This document shows, one piece after another, positions 1 to 9,931 of a stretch of DNA of 64,000 bases (position 1 is its first letter; each line of letters opens with the position of its first letter). The notes beneath the pieces were generated by a model that was not told the origin of the DNA, ran no database searches, and was given only the letters and a program-made list of their open reading frames with translations. This DNA is from an uncultured Kordia sp. (GTDB taxonomy: Bacteria; Bacteroidota; Bacteroidia; Flavobacteriales; Flavobacteriaceae), in contig NZ_CANMEZ010000002.1 in the NCBI RefSeq assembly GCF_947496985.1, positions 186,001 through 250,000 of the forward strand, given 5' to 3'. Made by a program: the position numbers and the translations under genes.

Positions 1-1284
1 CAAGTCGAAACTTGCACATGCTGGTGATAATAATACATTATCTCCTTTGTCTGCAATTTTGTGTGCAATTTTCACCGCTTCACTCATAGAAGTTGTTTCC
101 ACCATTAAATCGGCAACTCTTCCAAATGATTCGATGATTTTTGAGTTTTCAACTCCTAAACAAATAATTGCTTTTACTTTTTCATGCACTAATGGCAATA
201 AGTCTGAATAATCATTTCCTTTGTCAACTCCTCCAACGATCCAAACCGTTTGTGTTGTCATACTTTCCAACGCATAATATGTTGCATTGATATTAGTTGC
301 TTTAGAGTCATTGATATATTGAACATTTTGGATTTTCAATACTTTTTCTAAACGATGTTCTACACCTTGAAATCCAGACATACTTTCGCGTATGGTTTGC
401 TTCCTTATGTTTAACAGTTGTGCAACTGCCGAAGCAGCCATTGCATTTTTTGTATTGTGTTTTCCTTCTAGCGCTAGCGAGTCCGTTGGCATAGTTATTG
501 TCTTATTTTGTATCGTTAGTATTATATTTTTATCTTCTATATATGCACCATTTTCAAGTTTTTTTTCTAATGAAAACGGTATTAATGTTGATTGAACAGG
601 GTGTTTTTCTAGCCAGTCTACAATGACTTTATCATCGGTATCATAAATGAGATAATCTTCCGAAGTTTGGTTCATTGCAATTCTGAATTTAGATGCGATA
701 TAGTTTTCAAATTTGTATTCATATCGATCTAAATGATCAGGTGTAATATTGGTTATCACAGCAATATGCGGCTTGAATTTCACAATTCCATCTAACTGAA
801 AACTACTTATTTCCAAGACATATAAATTGTAGTTTTCTTCCGCCACTTGCTTTGCAAAGCTGTCTCCAATATTTCCAGCCATTCCCACATTGAATTCTCC
901 TTGTGTTAGCACATGATTCGTCAACATCGTTGTGGTTGTTTTTCCATTACTTCCTGTGATTCCCACAATAGTTGCATCTGTGTAATTTGCTGCAAATTCT
1001 ATTTCGGAAATCACAGAAACTCCTTTAGCAGCTAATTCTTTTACTAATGGAACCGTATCTGGAATTCCAGGACTTTTCATCACAACATTTGCATTTAGAA
1101 TTTTTGCTTCCGTATGCTGTTGCTCTTCCCATTCAATTTCAAACTGATTTAGAACGTTTTTGTAATGCACTTTAATTGTTCCTTTATCAGAAACAAACAC
1201 TTCATAGCCTTTTTTCTTTCCCAAGATTGCAGTTCCCACACCGCTTTCTCCTCCTCCTAATATGACTAATCGTTGTTTTGACAC
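1..1284 (-). CDS. murD: UDP-N-acetylmuramoylalanine--D-glutamate ligase MurD (3' end off window)
   Basis: Cytoplasmic ligase that adds D-glutamate to UDP-MurNAc-L-Ala in peptidoglycan synthesis. My translation of the minus strand gives a frame open from position 1284 to the window edge, about 428 codons. The start is GTG (reads MSKQRLVILGGGESG), because an in-frame TAA lies about eight codons upstream and no ATG is available. The N-terminal glycine-rich motif LGGGESG is near residues 9-15 and the Mur-ligase ATP-binding loop GITGSNGKTT is at about 108-117. The NITPDHLDR motif follows. About 15-20 C-terminal residues are probably missing. It is the last visible gene of the dcw cluster, 76 bases after mraY. 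Confidence 0.95.
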   Translation of the reverse strand, partial: MSKQRLVILGGGESGVGTAILGKKKGYEVFVSDKGTIKVHYKNVLNQFEIEWEEQQHTEAKILNANVVMKSPGIPDTVPLVKELAAKGVSVISEIEFAANYTDATIVGITGSNGKTTTTMLTNHVLTQGEFNVGMAGNIGDSFAKQVAEENYNLYVLEISSFQLDGIVKFKPHIAVITNITPDHLDRYEYKFENYIASKFRIAMNQTSEDYLIYDTDDKVIVDWLEKHPVQSTLIPFSLEKKLENGAYIEDKNIILTIQNKTITMPTDSLALEGKHNTKNAMAASAVAQLLNIRKQTIRESMSGFQGVEHRLEKVLKIQNVQYINDSKATNINATYYALESMTTQTVWIVGGVDKGNDYSDLLPLVHEKVKAIICLGVENSKIIESFGRVADLMVETTSMSEAVKIAHKIADKGDNVLLSPACASFDL

Positions 1285-1360
1285 TACTGTATTATTCTTG
1301 TTGTTTTATTAATTCGTTTGTTTGGTCTTCGAGTGCCTCAGACCGCATTTTTATTTTTAC

Positions 1361-2596
1361 TTATCTAAGCTTCAACGTAACAATAGTTAGAATTGCTAAT
1401 AAGATTCCAACAATCCAGAATCGGGTTACAATTTTACTTTCGTGATAGCCTAGTTTTTGATAATGATGATGTAATGGTGACATTAGAAATATTCTTTTTC
1501 CTTCCCCAAATTTCTTTTTAGTGTATTTAAAATAACTTACCTGTATTACAACCGATAAATTTTCGGCCAAGAAAATTCCACAAAGGATTGGAATTAACCA
1601 TTCTTTTCGAATTGCAATCGCAATTACTGCGATGATTCCTCCAATGGTTAAACTCCCTGTATCTCCCATAAACACTTGTGCCGGATAAGTATTATACCAT
1701 AAGAACCCTATTAACGCCCCCACAAATGCGGCAATGTAAATGGTAATTTCTCCAGCCCTTGGTATGTACATTATATTGAGATATTCCGAAAAGATTAGGT
1801 TTCCAGAGATCCATGCAAATATTCCCAACGTCAGCACAATGATGACCGAAGTTCCTGCGGCAAGCCCATCAATACCATCAGTAAGATTTGCGCCATTCGA
1901 TACTGCTGTAATGATAAATATGACAATTGGAATAAAGATTAACCATGCATATTTTGCATAGTCTGGATTTATCCATGTGATTAGTTTTGCATAATCGATC
2001 TCATTGTCTTTTACGAATGGAATTGTTGTTTTTGTGGAGCGTTTTTCTTCTCCAAATTTCTTTGTAGGCGCATCAGCATTCATGACAATTTCTTGTTGCT
2101 GACCAACTGGTAACTCTTCACGAATTGTTACGTCATTATGAAAAAACAAGGTTGCTCCAACAATGATTCCTAATCCTACTTGTCCTAGAACTTTGAATTT
2201 CCCTTTTAGCCCGTCTTTATCATTTTTAAATTTTTTGATATAATCGTCTACAAACCCGATAATTCCCATCCAAACCGTTGTAATCAATAGTAAAATGATG
2301 TATATATTTTCAAGTTTCGCAAACAACAGTACAGGTATCAGCGTTGCCAGTATGATGATAATTCCACCCATGGTTGGCGTTCCGGCTTTTTCTTTTTGAC
2401 CTTCTAAACCTAAATCACGAACCGTTTCACCAATTTGTTTTGTACGCAAATACGCAATGATTCTTTTCCCATAGATTGTAGAAATCAACAACGAAAGAAT
2501 TACAGCCATGGCTGCCCTGAAACTCAGGTACCCAAATAAGGATGCGCCAGGAAACTGGTATTGCTTTTCGAGATATTCAAATAAGTAGTATAACAT
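1361..2596 (-). CDS. mraY: Phospho-N-acetylmuramoyl-pentapeptide transferase MraY
   Basis: Inner-membrane enzyme that moves phospho-MurNAc-pentapeptide onto undecaprenyl phosphate to form lipid I. The 411-residue protein is highly hydrophobic, with about ten predicted membrane segments. It carries the family's motifs: GFVDDYIKK (catalytic aspartates), [19 protein letters not shown] and the histidine motif [10 protein letters not shown]. The loop after the fifth segment (about residues 160-205) is longer and more charged than in enterobacterial MraY, which is usual in Bacteroidota. It sits between murE and murD in the dcw cluster and starts 20 bases after the murE stop. Confidence 0.97.
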   Translation of the reverse strand: MLYYLFEYLEKQYQFPGASLFGYLSFRAAMAVILSLLISTIYGKRIIAYLRTKQIGETVRDLGLEGQKEKAGTPTMGGIIIILATLIPVLLFAKLENIYIILLLITTVWMGIIGFVDDYIKKFKNDKDGLKGKFKVLGQVGLGIIVGATLFFHNDVTIREELPVGQQQEIVMNADAPTKKFGEEKRSTKTTIPFVKDNEIDYAKLITWINPDYAKYAWLIFIPIVIFIITAVSNGANLTDGIDGLAAGTSVIIVLTLGIFAWISGNLIFSEYLNIMYIPRAGEITIYIAAFVGALIGFLWYNTYPAQVFMGDTGSLTIGGIIAVIAIAIRKEWLIPILCGIFLAENLSVVIQVSYFKYTKKKFGEGKRIFLMSPLHHHYQKLGYHESKIVTRFWIVGILLAILTIVTLKLR

Positions 2597-2616
2597 ATTT
2601 CTTTGTTGTTGCTCGG

Positions 2617-4080
2617 TTATTCGTTTAGATTGTCTAGTATTACTTTCGCGATTTTATAATCATCAAAATCAGTTCGTTTTCCGTTTACTTCCTGATACGT
2701 TTCATGTCCTTTTCCTGCAATGAGAATGATGTCATTTTCTTTTGCCATTTGACACGCTGTTTTAATCGCCTGTTTACGATCTGTGATCGAAAGCGTTTTT
2801 TTATAGTTTTGCGGCTCTACACCTTTTTCAATCGCATCAATGATAATCATAGGATCTTCACTTCTAGGATTGTCTGATGTAAAAATTGCTTTTGTACTTA
2901 GTGCTGACGCGATGTTCCCCATTTTTGGACGTTTTGTTACATCACGATCACCTCCGCAACCAACAACTGTAATTAATTGTTCGTTTCCTGTGCGAATGTT
3001 ATTGATCGTTTCCAGCACATTTTTTAAAGCATCTGGCGTATGTGCATAATCAATAATTGCTGTGATTTTGTTTTTTGTGATAAAATACTCGAAGCGACCG
3101 CTTACACTTTCGAGTTCACTAATCAACCTTAATATTTCTATTTCTTCCAACCCTAACAATTCCGCTGTAGCGTAAATAGACAACAGGTTATACGCATTAA
3201 AACTTCCAATAAGTTTAGCCCAAACTTCATTATCATTTATCTTTAATAATAATCCTGCTAATCTATTTTCTAAGATTTGCGCACGATAATCAGCATAGGT
3301 TTTTAATGCATATGTATATTTTTTAGCTTTGGTATTTTGCAACATCACCAAGCCATTCTTATCATCAATGTTTACTAAACAGAAAGCTTCTTTTGGCAAT
3401 TCATCAAAGAATTTCTTTTTTACATCTCTATATTCTGCAAACGTATCATGATAGTCTAAATGATCATGCGATAGATTTGTAAATATTCCACCTTGAAACG
3501 TGAGTCCAGCTGTTCTTTTTTGATGAATTCCATGTGACGAAACTTCCATAAAACAGTATTCCACACCTTCATGATTCATTTCCTCCAAATACTTATTGAT
3601 TGTTAATGAATCTGGTGTTGTATGCGTCGCTTTGTATTCTTTATCATCTACCAAAATTTTTACCGTAGATAGCAATCCGACTTTGTAACCAGCTTTTTTG
3701 AATAGTTGATACAATAAGGTTGCAATTGTTGTTTTCCCATTCGTTCCTGTAACACCGATCAACTTTAGATTTTCTGAAGGATTTCCATAATAGTTTGATG
3801 CCATTATTGCCAACGCACTACTTCCATTATCTACTTGCACATAGGTAATTCCGTTGATAATTTCTTCTGGAATTTCCTCACAAATCACTGCAACTGCTCC
3901 TGATTTTATTGCTGTACTGATATAACTGTGTCCATCAACCTCGTATCCTTTGATTGCTACAAACACATCATTCAATTGCACTTTACGGGAATCAAAAACA
4001 AGTTCACGTATCGCAATTGTCGTATCGCCAGTTACGGCTTCGATCTGTACTTTATATAATATGTCTTTTAGTGTTTTCAC
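2617..4080 (-). CDS. murE: UDP-N-acetylmuramoyl-tripeptide synthetase MurE (meso-DAP type)
   Basis: Adds meso-diaminopimelate to UDP-MurNAc-L-Ala-D-Glu in the cytoplasm. The 487-residue protein has the Mur-ligase layout: N-terminal substrate domain, central ATPase domain with VTGTNGKTT near residues 111-119, and a C-terminal ligase domain. The motif SDNPRSEDP, whose DNPR marks meso-DAP rather than lysine specificity, is near residues 404-412, so a DAP-type cell wall is expected. Its start overlaps the ftsI stop by four bases, which suggests translational coupling. Confidence 0.97.
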   Translation of the reverse strand: MKTLKDILYKVQIEAVTGDTTIAIRELVFDSRKVQLNDVFVAIKGYEVDGHSYISTAIKSGAVAVICEEIPEEIINGITYVQVDNGSSALAIMASNYYGNPSENLKLIGVTGTNGKTTIATLLYQLFKKAGYKVGLLSTVKILVDDKEYKATHTTPDSLTINKYLEEMNHEGVEYCFMEVSSHGIHQKRTAGLTFQGGIFTNLSHDHLDYHDTFAEYRDVKKKFFDELPKEAFCLVNIDDKNGLVMLQNTKAKKYTYALKTYADYRAQILENRLAGLLLKINDNEVWAKLIGSFNAYNLLSIYATAELLGLEEIEILRLISELESVSGRFEYFITKNKITAIIDYAHTPDALKNVLETINNIRTGNEQLITVVGCGGDRDVTKRPKMGNIASALSTKAIFTSDNPRSEDPMIIIDAIEKGVEPQNYKKTLSITDRKQAIKTACQMAKENDIILIAGKGHETYQEVNGKRTDFDDYKIAKVILDNLNE

Positions 4081-6083
4081 GATAATTCTAGTACAATTCG
4101 TTTTTGTGATCCTATTTTTTTACCAGCTTCCAAAGATTGTTTAGTTACTTTTCCTTCTCCATTGATTTCTACCCGTAAACCCAAGTTTTCTAATAATGGA
4201 ATTGCATCCATCGCAGGCATTCCAATAACACTTGGTATGATGGTTTCGTATTTTCTTGATTTATCTAAATAATCTTCAAAGCTTTTCTCTACAACTCCAT
4301 GCACTTCATCAATACTTTCCACTTGATCAAATATTGGTGTATCCGTATAGATTTTGTGTGCTATTTTTTTGAATACAGGTCCTGAAACATCCGCTCCGTA
4401 GTATCCAATTTTTCTATCTGGTTCGTGAATCACTACAATGCATGAGTATTTCGGATTTTCTACAGGAAAGAATCCTGAAAAAGTTGAAATGTATTCTTTG
4501 TTATCTTTAATGATGTAATTTTTTTGACATGTCCCGGTTTTTCCTGCCATAGAGAAATCAGGAGAATACAATCCATTTCCTGTTCCATGCTTTTTCTCCA
4601 CCACATTTTGCATCATTTTGGTCACTTTCGCTACCGTTTCTTTAGAACATATTGACGGATTGATTACTTCTTTTTCAAATACTTTTTCGCTTGCATACCA
4701 GTTTTCACGGACTGCTTTTACAAATCGTGGACGCACCATTTCTCCATCATTTGCGATTGCATTGTAAAACGTTAATGTTTGTAATGGTGTTAATGAGACT
4801 CCGTATCCAAAAGCCATCCATGGCAATGTTGTTCCAAACCAACCTGTTTTATCATTCGGGTGTGGAATAATTGGCGATCCTTCTCCTGTGATTGGCAAAC
4901 CAAGCTTATCATTTAGCCCCATATTATATAGGCGATCCACAAATTTTTTAGGGTTTTTACCATAGAAATCAGTAATTATTTTTACAACTCCTGTATTTGA
5001 AGACACTTCAAAAGCTTCCGAAGCTGAGATTTTTCCGTACCCTTTATTATTAGAATCACGCACAGTTTTCCCATAAAATTTCAGTTTTCCATTTCCTGTA
5101 TCAACCACGTAATTACTATCAATCACTTTATCTTCTAAAGCCGCCACTATAGCCATTAGTTTGAATGTAGAGCCTGGCTCATGAGATTCTCCAACAGCAT
5201 AATTAAGACGTTCGTAATATTTTCCTTTTGTGTTTCTACCCAAATTTGAAATAGCTTTTATTTCGCCTGTTGCTACTTCCATTACCACTACACAACCGTG
5301 ATCTGCTTTGTATTTTTCCAATTGCTCTAATAATGCATGATGTGCGATATCTTGGATATTTACATTTATAGTTGAAATGATATCAAAACCATCTTTTGGT
5401 TCTAATTCATTATCTCCAGAAACAGGCTTCCATTGTCCTTTGGCTATTTTTTGTTCCAAGCGTCTTCCTGCTTTTCCGCGTAGGTATTCGCCAAAAGCTC
5501 CTTCCAATCCAACTCGTGTATAATGTCCATCATCATCTTTACGCTCATAACCAACCGTACGTTCTGCAATTCTTCCAATTGGATGTTCTCGAACCGTTTT
5601 TACTTTATCTATAAATCCCCCACGATTTGCACCGCGTTTAAAGATTGGAAATTGTTTGATTCGAATGTATTCTGCATAACTTAATTTTCGAGCGATTCGG
5701 AAATACCTGCTTTTGTCTTTTCGTGCTTTGCGCAATGTTCTTTCATAATGCGAAGAAGATTTGTCAAACATTTTTGCTAATGAATCCGCCAGCGGTTTTA
5801 CATTGTCGACAAATACTTTTTCTTTTACCGTAACGGCATCAAAGAAGATATCATATTTAGGAACAGACGTTGCTAATAAGCTTCCATCATCTGCATATAC
5901 ATTTCCACGGCTTGGCTCAATAGTAGCATTTCTGAATGATTGATCCTGTGCCATTTTTTTATACTCGTCACCATCTACAAATTGAATATTAACCAATTGT
6001 ACGACAACCGCTATTGCGAAGAGAAACATACCTCCTGCGATAAAATATAAACGATTTAATATGTTCTTGTCGGTTACTGGCAT
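4077..6083 (-). CDS. ftsI: Penicillin-binding protein, division transpeptidase FtsI/PBP3 type with PASTA domain
   Basis: Septal peptidoglycan transpeptidase anchored in the inner membrane. The 668-residue protein has one N-terminal membrane segment (about 12-33), a PBP dimerisation domain, and a transpeptidase domain with the three penicillin-binding motifs: S305-TFK, S361-S-N363 and K515-TG. The last 60 or so residues form a PASTA domain (PSVIGMPAMDA...), which is found in Bacteroidota and Firmicutes homologues but not in E. coli FtsI. It lies between ftsL and murE as in other dcw clusters. Confidence 0.95.
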   Translation of the reverse strand: MPVTDKNILNRLYFIAGGMFLFAIAVVVQLVNIQFVDGDEYKKMAQDQSFRNATIEPSRGNVYADDGSLLATSVPKYDIFFDAVTVKEKVFVDNVKPLADSLAKMFDKSSSHYERTLRKARKDKSRYFRIARKLSYAEYIRIKQFPIFKRGANRGGFIDKVKTVREHPIGRIAERTVGYERKDDDGHYTRVGLEGAFGEYLRGKAGRRLEQKIAKGQWKPVSGDNELEPKDGFDIISTINVNIQDIAHHALLEQLEKYKADHGCVVVMEVATGEIKAISNLGRNTKGKYYERLNYAVGESHEPGSTFKLMAIVAALEDKVIDSNYVVDTGNGKLKFYGKTVRDSNNKGYGKISASEAFEVSSNTGVVKIITDFYGKNPKKFVDRLYNMGLNDKLGLPITGEGSPIIPHPNDKTGWFGTTLPWMAFGYGVSLTPLQTLTFYNAIANDGEMVRPRFVKAVRENWYASEKVFEKEVINPSICSKETVAKVTKMMQNVVEKKHGTGNGLYSPDFSMAGKTGTCQKNYIIKDNKEYISTFSGFFPVENPKYSCIVVIHEPDRKIGYYGADVSGPVFKKIAHKIYTDTPIFDQVESIDEVHGVVEKSFEDYLDKSRKYETIIPSVIGMPAMDAIPLLENLGLRVEINGEGKVTKQSLEAGKKIGSQKRIVLELS

Positions 6084-6088
6084 TTATT

Positions 6089-6406
6089 TTATTGTTGTGA
6101 CTTTACTCTAATTTTTTTTGGCGGATTTTCAGAAGGTGCCAATCCTTTTACGGCTACTTTTTCTGTGATGTAGGATTCAAATTTTAGTTGTTGCAGTGTC
6201 GTCCGCGCATCTACAAATTCACTTTTCAACTCTTTTACTTCATCATTGAGCTTTGCGATTTCATGTACTTTTTTTTCCGCCCAATGCGAACTCGCAATCA
6301 TAATTAATGCTAAGAAGGAAGCAAAAACGATGAATCTCCAATTTTTAATTGCATCATCATTGATGAGAAATCTACCTTTTAATATGTCATAGATACCTTT
6401 TTTCAT
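6089..6406 (-). CDS. ftsL: FtsL-like cell division protein
   Basis: Small bitopic division protein of the FtsQLB-type complex, called mainly by position. The 105-residue product has one membrane segment at about residues 24-42 and then a periplasmic coiled-coil stretch (KVHEIAKLNDEVKELKSEF). This architecture and its place between rsmH and ftsI fit FtsL, although FtsL sequences diverge widely. It ends five bases before ftsI and starts three bases after rsmH. Confidence 0.82.
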   Translation of the reverse strand: MKKGIYDILKGRFLINDDAIKNWRFIVFASFLALIMIASSHWAEKKVHEIAKLNDEVKELKSEFVDARTTLQQLKFESYITEKVAVKGLAPSENPPKKIRVKSQQ

Positions 6407-6409
6407 CTT

Positions 6410-7318
6410 TTACAGCCGTTCTGCTACTCTTAGTTTGGCGCTGCGCGCTCTGTTATTTATTTTTATTTCTTCGTTTGACGGAATAATTAGTTTCCCTACT
6501 TTTTTAAAAGGAACATCTATTCTTCCGTAGAAATCTTTTTCTGGCTCACCTTCAAATAATCCACTTCTAATGAAGCGTTTCACTAAACGATCTTCTAATG
6601 AATGATAGCTTATCAAACTGATTCTTCCGCCTTCATCTAATAATTCTTGCGTTTGTAATAGAAATTCTTTTAAGACTTCTATTTCTTGATTTACTTCAAT
6701 TCTAATTGCTTGATAGATTTGCGCTAATATTTTATGTTCTCTATGATTTGGCAAAAAACGTTTTAACGCAATTCTCAATTCTTCTGTTGTTTTTATAGGT
6801 GCTTCTTCTCTTGCTTCTACAATGCGTGCTGCGATTGATTTTGCATTTCGAACTTCACCATATAGTGATAGTATTGAGCGCAATTCATTTTCTTCATATT
6901 CATTTACCACATGAAATGCTGAAATTTCACCTTCTTGATCCATTCGCATATCTAAATCAGCTTCAAATCGCAATGAGAATCCACGTTCAGCTACATCAAA
7001 TTGATGTGATGAAACTCCAAAATCACCTAAGATTCCATCTACTTTTTTCACACCATAAAAGCGTAAAAACTTTTTTAAATGTCTAAAATTCTGACTGATC
7101 AATGTAAATCTTGAATCGTCAATTGCGTTTTCTAATGCATCTTGATCTTGATCAAAAGCATATAGTTTTCCGTGTTCACCTAGTCTACTCAAAATTTCTT
7201 TTGAATGTCCGCCACCGCCAAAAGTCACATCAACATACACTCCATCCTCTTTGATATTGAGGCCGTCAACCGTTTCTTTTAATAAAACTGGATTATGATA
7301 TTCCATCTGCATCGTCAT
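6410..7318 (-). CDS. rsmH: 16S rRNA (cytosine(1402)-N(4))-methyltransferase RsmH
   Basis: SAM-dependent methylation of C1402 in 16S rRNA. The 302-residue protein matches the family in length. It has the SAM-binding motif VTFGGGGHSKEIL near residues 28-40, the DQDQDA motif, GDFGVSSHQ, and the C-terminal ISYHSLEDR and NNRARSAKLR motifs. The first ATG (MTMQM...) overlaps the mraZ end by 26 bases. An ATG four codons later (MEYHNPVLL, 7306) is equally plausible, since most homologues begin at that MEYHNPVLL. Confidence 0.96.
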   Translation of the reverse strand: MTMQMEYHNPVLLKETVDGLNIKEDGVYVDVTFGGGGHSKEILSRLGEHGKLYAFDQDQDALENAIDDSRFTLISQNFRHLKKFLRFYGVKKVDGILGDFGVSSHQFDVAERGFSLRFEADLDMRMDQEGEISAFHVVNEYEENELRSILSLYGEVRNAKSIAARIVEAREEAPIKTTEELRIALKRFLPNHREHKILAQIYQAIRIEVNQEIEVLKEFLLQTQELLDEGGRISLISYHSLEDRLVKRFIRSGLFEGEPEKDFYGRIDVPFKKVGKLIIPSNEEIKINNRARSAKLRVAERL

Positions 7319-7760
7319 TTCCCATTACTTCTTCTGCTAAATCTGCTATGCTGTCTGCTGAATCATCAATAGCTGCTTCATATTTTTCTTTATCCCAAAT
7401 TTCTATGATATTTATTGCTGATGACAGCACAATTTCTTTTTTGATTCCTGCAATTCCGATCAAATCTTTTGGAATTAACAAACGTCCAGCTGCATCAATT
7501 TCGATGATTTTTACGCCAGCTGTAAACTTTCTGATAAAATCATTGTTCTTTTTTTTGAACCGATTCAATTTGTTTACATCTTTCATTGCCGAATTCCATT
7601 CGTCCATTGGATACAATTCCAAACAGGTTTCAAATAAGCTTCGTTTCACCACAAAACCTTGCTGCAACACAGGAGACAACTGCTTTTTTATAGCAGCTGG
7701 CACAAGCATTCGCCCTTTGGCATCTATCTTGCATTCATATGTTCCAATTAGATTTATCAC
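7293..7760 (-). CDS. mraZ: Transcriptional regulator MraZ
   Basis: DNA-binding repressor of the dcw cluster; the protein has two AbrB-like MraZ domains, each with a DxxGR signature (DAKGRMLVP and DAAGRLLIP). The frame is open further upstream to another GTG at 7814. I place the start at the GTG at 7760, reading MINLIGTYECKIDAKGR, because this gives the usual 155 residues and the typical N-terminus. The upstream GTG also falls inside the MraZ operator repeats. The gene is the first of the minus-strand dcw operon and overlaps rsmH. Confidence 0.93.
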   Translation of the reverse strand: MINLIGTYECKIDAKGRMLVPAAIKKQLSPVLQQGFVVKRSLFETCLELYPMDEWNSAMKDVNKLNRFKKKNNDFIRKFTAGVKIIEIDAAGRLLIPKDLIGIAGIKKEIVLSSAINIIEIWDKEKYEAAIDDSADSIADLAEEVMGNDDADGIS

Positions 7761-7805
7761 TCTGAAATGTGGTTTATACACTTTAAGATTCAAATATATT
7801 GAAAA

Positions 7806-7834
7806 TTTTACCACATTTTACCACTTTTTACCAC
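7806..7834 (-). promoter_or_regulatory. MraZ operator: three 10-base direct repeats
   Basis: On the minus strand the unit GTGGTAAAA occurs three times with an exact 10-base period (plus-strand copies at 7806-7814, 7816-7824 and 7826-7834). MraZ proteins are known to bind short direct repeats with a GTGG/TGGG core just upstream of their own gene, so this is the probable autoregulatory site. It begins about 46 bases upstream of the chosen mraZ start. A single copy on the opposite strand lies at 7904-7913. Confidence 0.8.
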
Positions 7835-7998
7835 ATTGTTAATAAATTTTTCTTTTTAACATAAAAAAAAGAGGTAACCAAACTGAAAATCAATTTTTTG
7901 GTGCGTGGTAAAAACCTTGAGAAAGCGCGTTTATTTGTACTATTTTTAGTATGTTTTGATACATTAAAAAAAAAGCACTTAAATAATTACGAAATGCC

Positions 7999-8006
7999 TA
8001 TATTTG
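7999..8006 (+). promoter_or_regulatory. Probable -7 promoter element before the alpha/beta hydrolase gene
   Basis: TATATTTG matches the Bacteroidetes -7 consensus TAnnTTTG and lies 28 bases before the ATG at 8034. No good TTG is seen at the usual distance upstream, so only half of the promoter is supported. Confidence 0.45.
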
Positions 8007-8033
8007 TCTCTTGTTAAAAACTGATAGCCGTTA

Positions 8034-8798
8034 ATGAAAGAAAGCTTTAAAAAGGAAGGTAAATTCAATTATCTCGAAGTGGGAGAAGGGACACCTATCG
8101 TTATTTTACATGGTTTAATGGGCGGATTGAGCAATTTTGAAGCTGTAACTGAGAGCTTTTCAACCAAAGGATATAAGATTGTAATCCCTGAATTGCCTAT
8201 TTACACAATGCCTCTTTTGAAGACAAACGTGAAGAATTTCGCGAAATATGTCAAAGAATTTGTACTTCACAAAAAACTCGACAAAGTTATTTTACTTGGA
8301 AATTCACTTGGTGGTCATATTGGACTGTTAGCTACTAAATTATATCCTGAATTGGTAAAAGGTTTAGTAATTACTGGTAGTTCGGGATTGTACGAAAGTG
8401 CCATGGGTGATGGATATCCGAAGCGTGGTGATTACGAATTTATTAAAAAGAAAAGTGAAGATGTTTTTTACGATCCTGCTGTAGCGACAAAAGAGATTGT
8501 AGATGAAGTTTTTGCAACCGTAAATGACCGTAGTAAATTGGTTAAAACGTTAGCAATTGCCAAAAGTGCTATTCGTCATAATATGGGTAAAGATTTACCT
8601 AAAATGAATATTCCTACTGGAATTATTTGGGGGAAAAATGATACTGTAACACCTCCAGATGTCGCTGAAGAATTCCATGAATTACTTCCAGATTCAAATT
8701 TATATTGGATTGAAAAATGCGGGCATGCGCCAATGATGGAACACCCAGAAGAATTTAACGAGCATTTGCAAGATTGGCTTACTAAACGAAACTTTTAA
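8034..8798 (+). CDS. Alpha/beta hydrolase
   Basis: Serine hydrolase of the alpha/beta fold; the substrate is unknown. The 254-residue protein has an oxyanion-type HGLMGG motif at residues 26-31, the nucleophile elbow GNSLGG with Ser91, a probable catalytic Asp203 (GKNDTVTPP) and His231 (CGHAPMMEHP). No signal peptide is seen, so it should be cytoplasmic. It is followed after five bases by engB, a pairing seen next to the dcw cluster in other Flavobacteriaceae. Confidence 0.88.
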   Translation: MKESFKKEGKFNYLEVGEGTPIVILHGLMGGLSNFEAVTESFSTKGYKIVIPELPIYTMPLLKTNVKNFAKYVKEFVLHKKLDKVILLGNSLGGHIGLLATKLYPELVKGLVITGSSGLYESAMGDGYPKRGDYEFIKKKSEDVFYDPAVATKEIVDEVFATVNDRSKLVKTLAIAKSAIRHNMGKDLPKMNIPTGIIWGKNDTVTPPDVAEEFHELLPDSNLYWIEKCGHAPMMEHPEEFNEHLQDWLTKRNF

Positions 8799-8803
8799 TC
8801 GTT

Positions 8804-9412
8804 ATGAAGATTAAATCAGCGGAATTTATCATGAGTAATTCGGACGTAGCCAAATGTCCTAAGAATTCAATTCCTGAATATGCTTTTATTGGTCGTTCTA
8901 ATGTTGGAAAATCTTCATTGATCAATATGCTGACTCAACGTAAAAGTTTAGCAAAAACCTCTGGAAGACCAGGAAAAACACAGTTAATTAATCATTTTAA
9001 GATTAATAATGAATGGTTTTTGGTCGATTTACCAGGTTACGGATACGCACGAGTTTCAAAAAGCACTAAGAAAGTTTTTCAAAAATTCATAACAGAGTAT
9101 TTTAACAAAAGAAGACAACTCGTTTGTGCTTTTGTATTAGTTGATATTCGTCACAATCCTCAAAAAGTAGATTTAGAGTTCATGCAATGGCTGGGCGAAA
9201 ATCAGATTCCTTTTTGCATTATTTTCACGAAAGTGGATAAATTACGTCCTTCACAAATTGATAAGCACGTAAATTCATATCGGGAAAAATTATTAGAAGA
9301 TGTCTGGGAAGAAATGCCACAATACTTTATTACTTCTGCATCTAAAGCTGTAGGACGTGATGATGTATTAAATTATATTGAACAGATTAACCAAGATTTA
9401 AAAAATTCATAG
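8804..9412 (+). CDS. engB: Ribosome biogenesis GTPase EngB/YsxC
   Basis: GTPase required for late 50S ribosome assembly. The 202-residue protein has all the TRAFAC GTPase motifs: G1 GRSNVGKSS (residues 30-38), a G2 threonine region after SGRPGKTQ, G3 DLPGYG, G4 TKVD and G5 TSAS. The gene follows the hydrolase and is probably co-transcribed with it. Its last 26 bases overlap the 3' end of the convergent gene at 9387-9767. Confidence 0.96.
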   Translation: MKIKSAEFIMSNSDVAKCPKNSIPEYAFIGRSNVGKSSLINMLTQRKSLAKTSGRPGKTQLINHFKINNEWFLVDLPGYGYARVSKSTKKVFQKFITEYFNKRRQLVCAFVLVDIRHNPQKVDLEFMQWLGENQIPFCIIFTKVDKLRPSQIDKHVNSYREKLLEDVWEEMPQYFITSASKAVGRDDVLNYIEQINQDLKNS

Positions 9413-9767
9413 CTTCCGTTTTTGACTTTATCAAACGAATAAGTTCTCCTGTACTTTCTATATTTTCAATTTCACTTTTCGGAATCCATTCTTTTATTTT
9501 TTGATTGTCTTCCTCTAATAGAATGACAGGATATTTTGTTTCTATCGGCTTGTATTTTGCTTCAAACTCATCACTGTGTAAAAATTCTAACGGAAGAGTT
9601 GTCTGCTCTCTAAATTTTTTCCATTGCTCGTTTTCCGAAAATGTATTATGTGTTATAGAACACAACTTGCATTGATATGTTTTTGGGCTGATTAGTTTAT
9701 GTGCAATATCAAGCAAACTATTTATTTTACCTGATTTCGCATTATATATGAATATAATTTTAGCCAT
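9387..9767 (-). CDS. Conserved hypothetical protein, 126 residues
   Basis: I do not recognise a named family. The protein starts MAKIIFIYNAKSGKINSLLD and carries a CKLC pair near residues 34-37 followed by a His/Ser-rich stretch. It is small, without a signal peptide or membrane segment. The N-terminal strand-loop FIYNAKSGK is only loosely reminiscent of a nucleotide-binding loop. The gene is convergent with engB and overlaps its 3' end, so no separate terminator is possible between them. Confidence 0.7.
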   Translation of the reverse strand: MAKIIFIYNAKSGKINSLLDIAHKLISPKTYQCKLCSITHNTFSENEQWKKFREQTTLPLEFLHSDEFEAKYKPIETKYPVILLEEDNQKIKEWIPKSEIENIESTGELIRLIKSKTEAMNFLNLG

Positions 9768-9931
9768 TTGAGTCTTAGGTGTTGGGTATTGAATCTTAAA
9801 AAGGTAACTTTTTTCTATTCAACATTCATAATTTGAAATATCTCATTACTTATCATACGTCGTATAAAATATACTTTCCTTTTCAACTTTAACATAAGTT
9901 TTATACTTTTAGTTCTCCAAAACTCAAAACC

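Noticed and set aside
1740-1961. Plus-strand ORF inside mraY
   Set aside because: It is antisense to a well-supported gene and has no family pattern or promoter.
7761-7814. Upstream GTG start for mraZ at 7814
   Set aside because: It lies inside the operator repeats and adds residues absent from the usual MraZ N-terminus.
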